Positions 45,601 through 55,453 of a DNA stretch of 64,000 nucleotides are shown here, piece after piece (the stretch's first letter is position 1; each line of letters starts with the position of its first letter). A model generated the notes under the pieces. The model was not told where the DNA came from, searched no databases, and saw nothing but the letters and a program-made list of their open reading frames with translations. This DNA comes from Schizochytrium sp. TIO01 (Eukaryota > Sar > Bigyra > Thraustochytrida > Thraustochytriidae): positions 2,493,148 to 2,557,147 of the forward strand of contig SMSO01000014.1 of NCBI GenBank assembly GCA_004764695.1. Direction: 5' to 3'. A program made the translations under genes and the position numbers.

Positions 45601-45670
45601 TCTTGTCCTGGTCACTTGAGCTGTGTGGCGGACCTCGTAGACACCGAGGAATCAACCGAAGCCGAGGCAT
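42641..45670 (-). CDS. Permuted papain-fold (YiiX / NlpC-P60-like) protein
   Basis: 1009 residues. The catalytic domain is at about 320-490. It starts with LAEGDLVLFRT, has His357 in GGFDHLGIVVL, a following beta strand with TLEA, and Cys479 in FCSELVAAAY. This Asp-x/His ... Cys order is that of the circularly permuted NlpC/P60 (YiiX/C92-type) fold, whose members are thiol hydrolases or acyltransferases acting on amide or ester bonds of lipids or peptides. The N-terminus is Gln/His-rich (about 40-105) with an acidic patch near 180-200. Residues 510-880 are Ser/Thr-rich and disordered. The last ~115 residues look like a beta-sandwich domain. There is no signal peptide. The frame is open to a GTG at 45712; the first ATG (45668-45670) is used. 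A 180-bp AAAC repeat lies about 150 bp upstream. The substrate is unknown. Confidence 0.8.
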   Translation of the reverse strand: MPRLRLIPRCLRGPPHSSSDQDKKHPESGTSASPHTQEQHQQDHQHGLQYGHQARQQLKQEQLQQHQLHEGRHVLHGRHETRLTENRNQQQRQSSSGQEQQLHLGGQDGTSKELCDIKTFDKDLAENLLSSLDMPYDEKGKSDLKRPGRKDTRSYSGNSSTREVYYHPLQRSGEGEDEEENDLDEEEEADGSASERELSNDTQPNAHPEDKEGVDGDGRPKKLLKAKRSTVGSRVLILPKTNTQMGDDDPAEQRSHSSSHSFSEGSVGEHRKHEDLSRRKRGFSKNIASSHASSSSEGIRSTKFFRFLRSFDPSKYEHVGFFDVLGQLAEGDLVLFRTRRITSRIQRAVVRSGGFDHLGIVVLCNTCDDDNCCSPELKQARAAAGVPPWHTLEADSSGVSLFRFTPHCLGAYKGIVAIRHLHLDKEDFPPERLREMSQTLNSFVTEMQGRPYEQNIFQLIRAANWFGHNQEEDLSSVFCSELVAAAYNRMGLLERPHQRPSNAYIPGDFASKNENQARAVKLVHGASLSIEKILNTGDMRVKSPSPPPADLLSSPSSHFSSPRSSPDLLQPVDSLLSAPSLLLSPALGSMEHHVDTDAIERKLLETSISSLTDDSELNSTLSASTSPRTLAHSTGLGLLPGVKRIVRLGSEKSTPLDSNGNSELLNPKSYSQNAPSISTGSKEGSSQKEFSKFMVLERLRQEGSNPKPSVRKESSIRLHDQPIRMKEFNAAGVLEDLSRANSKRTSEPAPHLSSTNSADYAGGVTNPKTKILEVDGQQPDISEAKGSELTCAVETQKLLRPFSVSSTSKDEETDTTEKLSESEDSCKNSMNSDDNYSLPTIVPRRADSDASSAPSDGAPRNWSESLDNSGDYAPNFVSEGITLTEHSTHMQYVCSDELAWLNINFTAITLNHNEAGEQQAETKKNIQIDFRVVGPVPADNATLFLENTKPSEKEQQGPILFSETMRNAEDVVLETVALPSPGWYELEWRNEGEVDVQLTLLCHIQQRTI

Positions 45671-45819
45671 ATCGGCCCGCGGCTGTCCCAAACCCACCAA
45701 GACCGATGCCACTCGGGTCTGATGAAAGTAGTAGTACTAGTGTTACCATTCACAACTTCAACACTTGAAGAACATAATTTTACCAAAGTCTTCGTTGAAA
45801 GGAAGTAAAAAGAATACTT

Positions 45820-46001
45820 AACAAACAAATAAACAAACAACCAAACAAACAAACAAACAAACAAACAAACAAACAAACAAACAAACAAACAACCAAACAA
45901 ACAAACAAACAAACAAACAAACAAACAAACAAACAAACAAACAAACAAACAAACAAACAAACAAACAAACAAACAAACAAACAAACAAACAAACAAACAA
46001 A
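45820..46001. repeat. (AAAC)n microsatellite, ~180 bp
   Basis: About 45 tandem AAAC units with rare interruptions (an AAAT near 45829 and ACC variants at 45841 and 45892). It is the longest simple repeat in the window. Overlapping Cys-Leu-Phe-Val frames on the minus strand come from the repeat alone. It lies in the promoter or 5' leader of the permuted papain-fold gene. Confidence 0.97.
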
Positions 46002-46692
46002 GAATGAACAGGACTCATAATGAAAGCTAAAATCGCCTTTTCCTCTGGCTACCCTTTCCGCCTCAAGACGTGGCTTGAGTTCAAGTTTACCTGTACAATA
46101 GTCTCCAGGGACACCAAAGAACACGATGCAATCGCCACCAAATACAAAGCCTTAGGCTGGCAGAGCCAAAGGATGGTCACGGCGCAGGCAGCAGCTTGAA
46201 GCGACACGCACACGTTCTGCTCGACGAAAGAAAGGACTTTCACAAATAACAAAAACAAAAACACCCGAAACAAGCAACCAACAAAAGACAGCGCAGTAGA
46301 ACCCTCTACGCCTCAGATAGAGCCGCGACGGGAATACAATTATTTGCAATTCTTCCATCGCCATTCATAATTCATCTTTCTTTCCCTCATAAGTGCGTTA
46401 GTTAGTTCTTCATGAGCACCTCATTATATCTTCATAATCTATTGAAAGGAGGAGGTAAGGTAAGAACTGCCTACCGCGCACTGCCTTCTTCTATCTACGA
46501 AGACAACATGAGCTATTTCATCTTGCCCTCAAGTCAAATGCAAACAAACACGCATTCCAAAATAATAAAACGACATGAAATGTGATACGCAGGTATCATA
46601 TCAAAACGAGATACCCGATTGATAGGTCTCTACACTATATATCTCCACGTGATTCTCAACTATTAAAAATAAAAATAAAAATAGATTAGATT

Positions 46693-46736
46693 CCTTTCTT
46701 TCTTTTCTTTCTTTTCTTTCTTTCTTTCTTTCTTTT
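46693..46736. repeat. (TTTC)n / TTTTC tract
   Basis: Pyrimidine microsatellite in gene-free DNA. Confidence 0.85.
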
Positions 46737-47928
46737 ACAAAGAAAATGAAGAATGAAAATGAAATTACAGGAACAATCATAGAGATAATAAGGATTAAAA
46801 ACCAGGCCACTTCTAGTCGCCGGTTAGCAGGAATAGTGGGGCAAGGAAGAAAAGAAAAAGACGAAAAGAGAAGCGAACGAAATGTACAAAGACGCCGCGG
46901 CGGTGATCCATTTCTTAGCGAAAGCCGCACTCTTCTCGCAAAGACTCTGACACAACCTCGGTTAAGGAAATGGAGCCAAGCCCGAGGAGCTCCGGGGCCG
47001 CCCGAATGCGTGACATTGTCGCTGCGAGCACCTCGGCGGCATCGAGAGGAAGGGTTTTGGCCACCCCCAGAACTGGCGAAATTACAGAATCAGCAGTGAT
47101 AAAAACGAATGCACAGGCGTACGGCGATCTCGGATTTCAGAACTCCATCGCGCGCAAGAGGAGACAAATGCCGTGAAGGAGTGGCGGTCGTGCGCAGCCC
47201 GGCAGAGAAGGACGCAGAGGCTTTTATACAGAGCAGTTTTCACACAGATTAGCTGTTCTTGGCAATGTAGTGCGACTACAGAATGCCTGGCGAAAGCGCG
47301 AGAGGCAAACAATTCGCCTTTCCAGCATCCAGGTGCTTCGAGAGCAGCGAATCATTTCGCCCAGCATTAGCAACAACAACTGACAAGCGCGCATGGCAAT
47401 CCTGAAGGTCCTCGTTCTCCAATCCCTTGCAACGTCCTTCTCCAAACCCTCGTCGTTGCAACAGCCTTGAAGAAGCTGTAGGTCTCTCTCTATCTCTCTA
47501 CAAAGCGTGCTCGGGGCGGCCAGCACAGACGCTGGCAAGGAGATGCGAAGCAGGCAAGTTGGCGTCCATTTCATGGCATTCGATTGCTTCTTCAAAGGCG
47601 ACCAGGCCACTCGAAATGCATCGTAAGTGCAGCCTTTAAGGCGGCGAGTCCTGGACCCTGCAAGACCGTAGACTCACTCGTGTGCATGCATGCTTGCATG
47701 CCACTTGCCACAGAGTCTGCACTGCGCTGCGTACGATTGGTTTCCTGGCCGCACGCCTATACCTCGCAGCTCGAAGATATGCGCATGCCAGGCCCCCGTT
47801 CGAAAAGGACTGAGATCCCGCAATCCCTTAAGATGGTCGGCTTTGGCTTCCCACAATTTATGTTGTCGTTTATCTAAACTCCTAAGAATTGCGCAAAAAC
47901 GAATGAAGTAACTTCATTGAGTCTCTCC

Positions 47929-48032
47929 ATTAAAGAGAGAGGGAACTGCACGAAGCTAAAGCAAGATCTTTTACGTCTTCATTAAAGAGAGAGGGAACTG
48001 CATGAAGCCAAAGGAAAGGCTGTCTTTTACAG
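47929..48032. repeat. 52-bp tandem duplication
   Basis: Two adjacent copies, starting at 47929 and 47981. Both begin ATTAAAGAGAGAGGGAACTG; the first ~36 bases differ at only about three sites. The copies then diverge but both contain CTTTTAC near the end. It lies about 500 bp upstream of the EIF1AD start. Confidence 0.85.
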
Positions 48033-48507
48033 ACCTACTTAGAATGAGCTTGAAACGAGCCTAAGCGTTATCACGGAGGAACAAATGGTGACCTTGAAAA
48101 GAATCGAAAGGAATGCCGAAGATATAAGATTTAACACCACCATTACCTTGGATACCTAGGATACTACTGCTACTACCACTGATATGTAGGTGCTACTGCT
48201 AGGAACTAATATGTTATAGTAATAGTGCAGTACGACTTGGTATGTGAGCGAGCCTAATAACTTTTTAAGAGTCGCTCGAAAGCGAGTGAGCGTTATGGGT
48301 CTTCTCGAGTGCGCGAGGCTCGCCACCATAGACATGGAGGAGCCATGGAGGAGCCCATGCAGAACGATTAGTTGAAGCTTGACAACCGAGAAGTTGTTGA
48401 GCGAGACTAAGGAGTACACAAAAGAGAAACTCGGTGTTGTGCTGATCACGGAGTGTTTGTGTTTTAAAAGGTAGAATCTCTTTTGGGGTTGGATCTCAGA
48501 CTTAAAG

Positions 48508-49270
48508 ATGTCGGGAGCAAAGCGCAGGACCAAGTACCGCAAGCACGTGGAGACCAATATGCTTGAAGGTCTTCCTGAGCCTGGGGAGGGCGAGGAGATC
48601 GTTCGTGTGCAGGCACTCTGTGGTGGAAATATGCTCGAAGTTGCAGATCACGAAGGTGAATCTGCGCTCTGCCTGCTGCCAGCCAAATTCCGCAAGCTCG
48701 TATGGATTAAGCGTGGAAACTACCTTATTGCCAGCAAATCTGACGATGATTACGTCACAGCCACTGGCGCAAAGGGCAGAGTGAAATATACGGTGATTCC
48801 ACATTCTTTTCAAGGACCAGATTAAACATTTGCAACAGGCTGACCTCTGGCCAGCAGGCTTCACGCAGAGTGATGAAGATGAGGAGGATGAAGCAATAGA
48901 CAAGACTGCCAACGAGCTCGAAGGCATGGGCCTCGAAGACGATGATAGCGGTGACGATGATGCCGAAGATGGAGAAAACTCAGATAGCGACGAAGATAGC
49001 CTCGGCGAGATGTTTGGAGGAAACCCTAACCGTCGACGTGCAGCTATGATGGAGGACTCCGACTCCGAGTCTGAATCTGAGTCCGAGCAAGAAGACGGTG
49101 ACGAGGAAGCTAGTGAGGACGAAAACAATCATGTCAACAAAGGTCAGGAGCTTCAGACGATTAATTCTTCTTCTGCCTCGATTGATGAATCCCAAGAATC
49201 AGCCAAACCCGCCTCCTCGGCCTCCCAGGAAAGTGCTCCTGCGGCCCAGGTGGAACCTGCAAATGTCTGA
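48508..49270 (+). CDS. EIF1AD: EIF1AD-like eIF1A-domain protein (frame broken once)
   Basis: The ATG at 48508 opens an OB-fold S1/IF1 domain: basic N-terminus, IVRVQALCGGNMLEVAD, LLPAKFRKLVWIKRGNYLI. This matches EIF1AD, an eIF1A-related protein whose role is poorly known in any species. That frame stops at about 48825. The neighbouring frame continues the same protein without a gap: HILFKDQIKHLQQADLWPAGF is what EIF1AD proteins have at the end of the OB fold, and it runs into an acidic, Ser-rich tail ending at 49270. Dropping one base around the CC in GATTCCACATTC (about 48796-48802) gives a continuous 253-residue protein. A 22-base intron would also fix the frame but would remove conserved residues and is improbably short. 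Sequence error or a genuine recent mutation is likelier. Confidence 0.85.
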
Positions 49271-50426
49271 TCATGTACATAGCCTGCACGTGCCAACTTT
49301 CACGAGACCGCATGCTTAGTTTTCTACATGCCATGCAGCGGTGTAGAATTAGAATTTCGCTTGACTGCCTTGGCCTTTGGTATATGAAACACTCCACTGT
49401 TGGAAACGTGAGTTTTATCTTTTTTTGGCGTTCCTTTCACTAGGAAAAGTAACTATTACGAATATTCTTTGATGTGTTGTTCCTTTGGTTATGTTCCATG
49501 CTTTACCTTTTGCTGTGCTTTAAAAGCTACTGTAGTTTTCATTTATTAAGTAGTGCATGTTTCTTTTCCTTCCTCCTTCTTCTTCTTCTTTGAAATCGAA
49601 GTTCTCTTTCAAAATAGATTGACAAATCATAACTTTCAGATTTTGGTCTGTAGAAAGTGTTTCGTTGGTAAACTGTTTCCAACAATGAAATTATACCTCA
49701 CAGAAACTGAACAGTCATAAACACGTGATTATTTGTGACTTATGTGCCATAGTAGTTGGGAAAGAAAGTGGTCACTTGGGCCTAGTTTCTGTCTCTGCAT
49801 TTCCTTTGACCTTTGACTTCTACTGCAGCCTTGATTTTCTAAGAAGATATACTTCAATATTATTTGATACGATAACCTTAGTCATGCTTTGAAATTAATT
49901 TTGATAAGTTTGCTTATCCCAACCCATCTACCGTTGCAATTCATTTTTAATTGCATATTGCGCAAGAATTGCACATAAAACAAACTATCATCCAGTATTT
50001 AAAGTACTAGTTTCACAACCATACTCATGAAAGGTTGCTCGTTATCTTTGACAACTCCAGGGAGTGCCATGCTGAGAATAAGTACCTGAATAATTTCTCA
50101 ATATTTGGGTACTATTGAGTACTAGTTACAGAAAACTTCAGGAAGCAAGAACAAAAAAATGGTTGTAGGAAGAGGAGGTGAGACAACTTGAACTTTGCAC
50201 AGCCCGCCTGTGTATCTAACAATTTGTTCTGCAATTAAACATTACTGCCAGCTCACAGATTCTCGCTGTGAACAATATAAATTTAAAATCGAAAAAGAAG
50301 TAGGTCAAGAAAGTTATTCTCAGGTAGTTATTATTATTTTCTAAAACAGCAACCTTTGCCAAACCCAAAACATCAGTGCCGGAGTCATCGCGTCCCTCGT
50401 GCGCCAGGAGACAAAGTTCTTTAAAG
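49271..50426. other. Intergenic region between EIF1AD and HAD genes
   Basis: AT-rich, 1.2 kb. No supported gene. Confidence 0.55.
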
Positions 50427-51350
50427 ATGGGAGGTGGCGAAGTCTCTTCTCCAACTCCGGTTGCTCATGGCAACGTCGAAGCTGTTGAAGCAGACGCAAC
50501 AGGAGCCGTGGGCCTCAACGAGCAGCAGCAAGCCACGACATCCACCCCGAACGAGGATGGCCCTGTTTCTTCGTCCACAAGTGCCGGTCCTAAGATCAAA
50601 GTTCTTTCTTTCGACCTTGATGACACCATTTTTGAGTGCTGGCCTGTGTTGAATCGTGCTGCAAAAGCACAGTATGATTACCTCGAGTTTAGCTTTCCCA
50701 CGCTTGCAGAGCAGGTACCGCTCAACCGCTTCAAAGAACTCTTTAAAGAGGTCATGTCCGAGAACGAAGACAAAAAGCATGATCTTACATACATCCGCAA
50801 GAAAACCCTAGCGCGCGCAGCAGAGATTTCGGGCCATGATCCTGAACAGGTTGTTGAACCCGCATTTGAGGCTTTTATTCGTGCCCGAAATGACGTTGAA
50901 TCGCATATTTTCCCTGGTGTGCTTGATGCGCTGATGCGGTTCAAAGCGCAAGGCTACCGCTTAGTGACGCTTACTAATGGAAATTGTGATGTCTCCGCTG
51001 TGAGAGCCTTTGTGGAGCCAGAGTCAATCTTTGACTTTTCTGTGACCGCTGAAAGTGCAGGTGCAGCGAAGCCGGATGCACGTCCCTTTCAAGAGATTAT
51101 GAACCTTACTGGAGTTTCTCACCCTTCTGAGATTCTACATATTGGTGATTCCATTTCAAGCGATGTAGAGGGAGCAAGGGAATTTGGGATGCGCACGGTG
51201 TGGGTGAATCGTGAAGGCGTAGACCTGGAACACAACGCTGACCATGTGGTACGTTGCGTTTCAGAGATCGATGAAGCAGTTCTGGATAAAATCCACTCAA
51301 TACTGCATGCGCCTAAAGATACTATTGTGCCGACAAATATTTCACCATGA
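50427..51350 (+). CDS. HAD-superfamily phosphatase (subfamily IA type)
   Basis: 307 residues. A disordered N-terminus (1-55) precedes the HAD core. Motif I FDLDDT has nucleophile Asp63 and acid/base Asp65. A helical cap follows (about 72-160). Motif II is TLTNG (Thr183), motif III is Lys215 in KPDARPF, and motif IV is GDSISSDV with Asp241 and Asp246 for magnesium. The cap between motifs I and II marks subfamily IA (C1 cap), as in N-acylneuraminate-9-phosphatase, YjjG nucleotidase and phosphoglycolate phosphatase. Such enzymes hydrolyse small phosphate esters through an aspartyl-phosphate. The exact substrate cannot be read from the sequence. The frame starts at GTG 50376; the first ATG is 50427. 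No targeting signal is evident. It converges with SEC8. Confidence 0.9.
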   Translation: MGGGEVSSPTPVAHGNVEAVEADATGAVGLNEQQQATTSTPNEDGPVSSSTSAGPKIKVLSFDLDDTIFECWPVLNRAAKAQYDYLEFSFPTLAEQVPLNRFKELFKEVMSENEDKKHDLTYIRKKTLARAAEISGHDPEQVVEPAFEAFIRARNDVESHIFPGVLDALMRFKAQGYRLVTLTNGNCDVSAVRAFVEPESIFDFSVTAESAGAAKPDARPFQEIMNLTGVSHPSEILHIGDSISSDVEGAREFGMRTVWVNREGVDLEHNADHVVRCVSEIDEAVLDKIHSILHAPKDTIVPTNISP

Positions 51351-51621
51351 AGGTGAAGTGGAGTAGAACTCATCAAGTATTAAAGCATAATTATTTTATA
51401 AAGAAAGAGCTCACGTATAAATGTACTTCTAGAGGATTACAGGATCATCTCATTAGTACAAATTAGGAAGACTCGAAAGGTCAATATAGGTACAACAGTG
51501 TTTCTAGTTTAGTGTGGAATACAGGAACCTAACCATGTTATTTTATTTATAAAACTATTCTAATGCAGTAGCCTATATAGCATCTCTTTTTTCGTCCTCA
51601 GATTCTAAAAACCCATTTTTT

Positions 51622-54585
51622 CTAAAGCTGGAAGAGCTGAAGAGCAGATGCTAGTTCATTTGATGTAAGCGCACCCAACATGGATTCTGAGGTAAAATTA
51701 ATAACCTGTTCAAGCTCAGCACCGTCAGGAGGATTTTCAAAACATAGAAGAAACCGGCGGGCGCCATCAAAGGCCCCGAGTTGATCACGAGCAGCTTTGA
51801 AAGGCCTGGTCTGAGCCTGAGTAGCACCATGACCTGTAAGAGCAGCATCGTACGAGTTCAGAAGAATAGTCCACATTGTCTGCTGAAGAACCACAAGCGA
51901 CTCAACAAGTGCTTGTACCTGATCTTTTCCAAATCCAGGGTTATGAGCCACGGAATTTGCGCTATCCTCGGCACCAGAAGGTCCCTTCCCAAGGCTAGGT
52001 TTGCGAGCATGACGTCCAAAACTACGGGACAGAATACTCGATGAACGGTTTTGATTTGAAGCAGATGATGCACTCAAATAGTGCTCATGATAGGTGCGTA
52101 AGCTTCGTAAGACAAGTTCTGCCAACAGTACACAAAGGGAACGGACTACATATGAGTGATGGGAAGCACTCAATGTATTGCTAATAGAACGAGCGCATCG
52201 AACTAAGTCTTGCGCGAGCGCTGCACCAGCAGTTGATGACTCGGCATCACGATGAGCCATTTCGGAAGGAAGGGTTTGCAACGAAATGATGCTACGCACT
52301 CGTAGCTCTGATCGTAATGAAAACAAGCAGCGCTCAGCAATGTCATCTAGCTTGTTGAGCAATGATCGAATGTTAGGCCGATTGAAGATTTGCTCCATTC
52401 GTTGACGGTGCATGTGCTGAAGAAACAGCGGGTGCATTGCGCTCTCGCGATCGTGAATATCAGTAAGAACGAGGGAACGAAAAAGCAAGTCACATGTCCC
52501 GTGGATTGAGGCCAAACGGCCCATTAGAGGAGCTGACAAAAGTTGCTCCGAGGTTGCACTTGGCACCTTAGGAAGCAATTTGGAGGCAAGTTTAAGCTCT
52601 TCATCCCGTTCCAGTTTGATAAAGTTTTTCGCAGCCTGACGAAACTTTTCTTCATCATCTAGCTCTTGCGAGCCGGCTGCAATGAGAGCAAGATAATTTG
52701 GATCCTCTTTTAAGAGACTCCGAAGCTTCAGCATCCATGACTGGCATAACCGGCCCTGCAGGATCGTTTTAGTCTCCTCACCACAATATTCGATAAAAAA
52801 GGTAAGGAAATCAGCTATAACCGAGCTAAGATCACACTTGATGGGCGCAAGGGACTCAACACATTCTGAAATGCGCAAGAGCTCCCTGCACAGCGTTGTG
52901 CCCAGGTTTGTACGGCAAACGCAAATCTCGGCTGCAGTTGGAACCTTGGACTCCGACAAATGTTTCTCTGCAGACAATGGGTTAGTAGAGTCTGTGCCAA
53001 GATCGCTAGCACGTTGCAAAGCAAAATCGCCATGCAAAGTTCGCTGCAAGTTATTTAGGCCATCAAGCTGCATTTGCGGCATCAAAACAGTCTTACAGAA
53101 ATCATTGACGTAGCTCAGAAGCTGGGATTTACCGTGCATGTGCGCGACTTCGTCACCATATTTAGAAAAGTCCACTAGAAGAGAAACGAGACCCAACATG
53201 CGGTAAGACGAAGGCCGACAGATAGGAGTACGATTGATGTTTACAATCGCCGAACTTGAGTGTCCTGCTCGCGTTTTTTCGATTGTTTCAGCCCGTAGTC
53301 TATTGAACGAAAATCTTGTATTAGCAACCTTTTCTCCATCCACATTGGCTGATGTACTAAAGCTTTCACCACGGTTGCTCTCTGACAATGAAAGAAGAAC
53401 TGAGCCATTGCCATTTGCACCACGCAGTGAAGGACTAGTCAGCCCACCTCCAAAACTTGATTGTGCAGCTAGGTGCAGCTCAAGTAGCTGCTGGAGCTCG
53501 ACCTGGATTAGACTCCAAGTGTCTTGGACAGCATATTCACGGTCGGCAAGATCTGGATCTTCGCGGCGCAAAATTTGGGCGAACTGTACATGTCGATTAA
53601 AGATAGCCGTAAAGTCCGATAGCACTTCGCGAAAAAGGTTCTTCAGACGTACGTCATCAACAGTATGCATAGACACTGCGAGACCAATTGGTGTTTTAAA
53701 CCGGCGCGCAGCTTCCATGTGCTTATCGATGCGTGTTGACAGCTGCTCATGAAGGCTGACCTTGACATCGTGGAGAGCAGTTTGGAGACGACCAAGCTTA
53801 TTCAAGGCAATAACAATAGAGTCCAAACTTAAGACTGCACGACTAGAGAGTTTCTGGGAGGCATCGATTCCAGTAGCGTCTTTCTTCTTTTTTCTAGTCA
53901 GTGCTTGGTCACCTAGGGATTTATCTTCATGAGCTAAATACCCAAGCAACGAGTCAATGAGAACGTTATGGATACGCTCTCGATATGAAACAAGCTCGCC
54001 CTGAATCTCATCTAAGGCTTTAATTGTGCTTAAGTCTGAGCCAAAAACAAGCCCGTACACACGTTGAAACTTCTCAACGCATTCTACGTACCGTTCTTCG
54101 CGAAGCAGCTGGTCTAAGGTTCGTGGGGCTGCCTTGATTTCCTCAAGCTGTGTCAGTAGTTCGAGTACACGTTCCTGCTGGATCTTCTGAAACCACAGCT
54201 GCTTCAAATTACGTTTTCTATTTACCAGCGTTGCTTTACTTTGATCCACATAATCTTTGAGCAACCTGACTTTTCGTTGGGCGTCAGTGAACTCCTGAAA
54301 AATAGAACTAAAGCTCCTCACGGAGTTCGTGAATCCTCTGTAGTTGCCATCCACAATACTGTCAAGTTCACGTTCAATTTTGGCCAAATCTTCCCTATAG
54401 GCAGACTTTTCTGCTTCATCGACTCCCACGCTCACCAGACCTTCCGAGTCTACTTGTTGCCGCTGCGATCGAAGCCGTGCTCCTGCCTCGGCTTTACTCC
54501 GCGACCGCTCGAGCGTGTTCACCACGTATGGAATGGCTGAAAACTCCTTTTCATCCTTGAAGTACTCAGGGTCTACGTCCTCCAT
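51622..54585 (-). CDS. SEC8: Exocyst complex subunit SEC8 (EXOC4)
   Basis: 987 residues, the usual size for Sec8. The N-terminus (DPEYFKDEKEFSAIPYVVNTLE, then DLAKIERELDSIVDGNYRGFTNSVRSF) and the coiled coil with TLVNRKRNLKQLWFQK and ELLTQLEEIKAAPRTLDQLL match the conserved Sec8 exocyst domain. The rest is helical rod-like sequence, with a short polar linker at about 385-430 and another near 850-890. The exocyst is an eight-subunit tether that brings secretory vesicles to the plasma membrane before SNARE fusion. In this organism that would serve exocytosis or wall and scale deposition. The ATG at 54583-54585 starts the family-like N-terminus. No introns are needed. Confidence 0.9.
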   Translation of the reverse strand: MEDVDPEYFKDEKEFSAIPYVVNTLERSRSKAEAGARLRSQRQQVDSEGLVSVGVDEAEKSAYREDLAKIERELDSIVDGNYRGFTNSVRSFSSIFQEFTDAQRKVRLLKDYVDQSKATLVNRKRNLKQLWFQKIQQERVLELLTQLEEIKAAPRTLDQLLREERYVECVEKFQRVYGLVFGSDLSTIKALDEIQGELVSYRERIHNVLIDSLLGYLAHEDKSLGDQALTRKKKKDATGIDASQKLSSRAVLSLDSIVIALNKLGRLQTALHDVKVSLHEQLSTRIDKHMEAARRFKTPIGLAVSMHTVDDVRLKNLFREVLSDFTAIFNRHVQFAQILRREDPDLADREYAVQDTWSLIQVELQQLLELHLAAQSSFGGGLTSPSLRGANGNGSVLLSLSESNRGESFSTSANVDGEKVANTRFSFNRLRAETIEKTRAGHSSSAIVNINRTPICRPSSYRMLGLVSLLVDFSKYGDEVAHMHGKSQLLSYVNDFCKTVLMPQMQLDGLNNLQRTLHGDFALQRASDLGTDSTNPLSAEKHLSESKVPTAAEICVCRTNLGTTLCRELLRISECVESLAPIKCDLSSVIADFLTFFIEYCGEETKTILQGRLCQSWMLKLRSLLKEDPNYLALIAAGSQELDDEEKFRQAAKNFIKLERDEELKLASKLLPKVPSATSEQLLSAPLMGRLASIHGTCDLLFRSLVLTDIHDRESAMHPLFLQHMHRQRMEQIFNRPNIRSLLNKLDDIAERCLFSLRSELRVRSIISLQTLPSEMAHRDAESSTAGAALAQDLVRCARSISNTLSASHHSYVVRSLCVLLAELVLRSLRTYHEHYLSASSASNQNRSSSILSRSFGRHARKPSLGKGPSGAEDSANSVAHNPGFGKDQVQALVESLVVLQQTMWTILLNSYDAALTGHGATQAQTRPFKAARDQLGAFDGARRFLLCFENPPDGAELEQVINFTSESMLGALTSNELASALQLFQL

Positions 54586-55453
54586 CTTCTGTGACCTTCA
54601 CAACAGCCAAAGATACGAAGGCTTGTTGTGTGGAGAGGCCTGCTGGCCTCCACCGTCAAACGAGAATTGCACGGCTCCCAACAGTGATGGTGCTACAGCT
54701 GGAGTTCAAGATAATACCTCGTACTACCTACAATGATCTGACGACGATTTCCATCGGGTCATACTTAATTAAATTAATAAAACATTAGCAGTCACTAGGG
54801 TACTTTGAGGTTCATCGCCTATAAATAACTATCTGCACGGTGCAAAGCACTTGTGGAACTTTGGGAACTAATAGATCTTGAGGAACTGGGGTCCTCGGAG
54901 TACACAACAGTGGGGGGCGCGGGAGCCTTGGAGTCAGAGTTGCGTTGGCTATTTTTTGGGCGGCTTCATTGGGCCTCCGTGAGAGCTTCGCTGCAACGAT
55001 GTTGGATTCTCGACGCCTCTCAAACCTGAAATTTCGAGGACTGGGGAAGGTAGAGACTGCAGCCAAATCACAGGTATACATACATACAGATAGATATAAC
55101 ACTGCGCTTCGAAAGAAGCCTAGGGTACGGGTTGGGGGAAGATTGAAGTTTAGTTGAGTGAGAGAAAGGCAACGTTTACTTTCAACAGCAACTTTGCGTG
55201 CAGCTGGCTGAGAGAGCAAAACCAGAAAGGACTCGAACAGGATATTGTAAAGAGTGAAGTAATAGTCGGGCTTGTTTTGCCTGGATGCAATAGATACTAA
55301 AAGGCTTCGGGTGTACTGCAACGCGAGTCCAACACGAGTTACGGGGGATCGAGTCACACATTCTAGAAGGAGAAATCTACCCCGAAAGACCACGAGCACC
55401 CGCAGACAACATTGGAGTAAATCCATAATTATCATTTGATCCTCTAGATCACG
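54586..55453. other. Divergent promoter region SEC8 / SDR
   Basis: 868 bp between divergent genes. No supported gene. Confidence 0.6.

Larger units (their letters stand above)
45671..48507. other. Divergent intergenic region with large microsatellite
   Basis: 2.8 kb between divergent genes. It holds the AAAC repeat, a pyrimidine tract and a 52-bp tandem duplication listed separately. The 46.9-47.7 kb part is more GC-rich with overlapping short frames on both strands, none with a recognisable domain. Confidence 0.5.

Noticed and set aside
45652-46124. Long minus-strand frames encoding Cys-Leu-Phe-Val repeats
   Set aside because: All frames of an AAAC repeat are open; these come from the microsatellite and have no independent support.
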